Assembly: GCA_944350405.1 (NCBI GenBank)
Contig: CALVPC010000005.1
Location: 1 to 21,412 of the forward strand
Source: an uncultured Bacilli bacterium
Lineage (GTDB): Bacteria > Bacillota_I > Bacilli_A > RF39 > UBA660
Direction of reading: 5' to 3'
Length of the DNA stretch: 21,412 bases
The translations under genes were made by a program, and so were the position numbers. Position 1 is the stretch's first letter; each line of letters opens with the position of its first letter. The notes beneath the pieces were generated by a model that saw only the letters and a list, made by a program, of their open reading frames with translations, had not been told where the DNA came from and made no database searches. This document shows, piece after piece, positions 21,364 to 21,412 of the stretch.

Positions 21364-21412
21364 ATGCATAAAAAAGTAAATAAAACAATTTGCAAAATAG
21401 TAATATTGCGAA

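Larger units (their letters stand above)
19809..21365 (-). mobile_element. IS91-family insertion sequence (approximate ends)
   Basis: A Y2 HUH transposase and a small zinc-ribbon gene, both on the minus strand, lie between terminator-like hairpins at 19832-19860 and 21318-21356. IS91 elements move by rolling circle next to a GAAC/CAAG tetramer and make no target repeats. Both GTTC (19800-19803) and CAAG (19805-19808) occur at the transposase 3' side. Exact ends cannot be fixed from one copy. Confidence 0.65.

Overview
The window is very AT-rich DNA from a low-GC Firmicute (Bacillota/Bacilli or a relative of the gut Tenericutes/RF39-type lineages). Points in favour are strong AGGAGG-type ribosome sites, CIRCE control of a small heat-shock gene, Gram-positive conjugation genes, and amidase/LysM wall enzymes. 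UGA is not read as Trp: all long frames use TGG. The exact genus cannot be read from the sequence.

Positions 1 to 13227 are the right-hand part of an integrative and conjugative element (ICE). All its genes read rightward in one tightly packed block. They are a VirB6/TrbL-like membrane protein (5' part missing at the window edge), PrgI-type membrane protein, an unknown 119-aa protein, a ribbon-helix-helix (RHH) protein, the VirB4 ATPase, a membrane-anchored M23 peptidase, and an oriT region whose core resembles the RP4/MOBP nick site. Then come two small relaxosome-type proteins, a MobL/MOBP-type HUH relaxase, the VirD4 coupling protein, a small acidic protein, an ArdC-like protein with a metallopeptidase domain, a hypothetical protein, an excisionase-like HTH protein and a tyrosine integrase. 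Next follow candidate integrase arm sites, a strong promoter facing out of the right end, and a 45-bp 3' fragment of tRNA-Trp that marks the attachment site. The left end of the ICE lies outside the window.

The most striking property of the ICE is its start codons. About half its genes have a good Shine-Dalgarno sequence followed at the right distance by ATA, ATT or ATC rather than ATG, GTG or TTG. Examples are at 1418, 1770, 4365, 5237, 7272, 9061, 9631 and 11086. Using ATG/GTG/TTG alone misses three genes and drops the N-terminal membrane segment of two others. Host genes in the same window use ATG.

Positions 13228 to about 19800 are chromosome. The order is a tRNA-type terminator, a YbaK-type deacylase, a compact UvrD-like helicase on the minus strand, trpS with an overlapping nitroreductase, a LysM-repeat amidase, an unknown cytosolic protein, an unknown membrane protein on the minus strand, and an HrcA/CIRCE-controlled hsp20. 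The element sits in tRNA-Trp, and the cognate synthetase gene trpS lies 2.3 kb away.

From about 19800 to 21365 is an IS91-family element on the minus strand. It encodes a Y2 HUH transposase interrupted by an in-frame TAG 30 codons before its natural end, and a separate 72-aa zinc-ribbon protein. Terminator-like hairpins lie at both ends.
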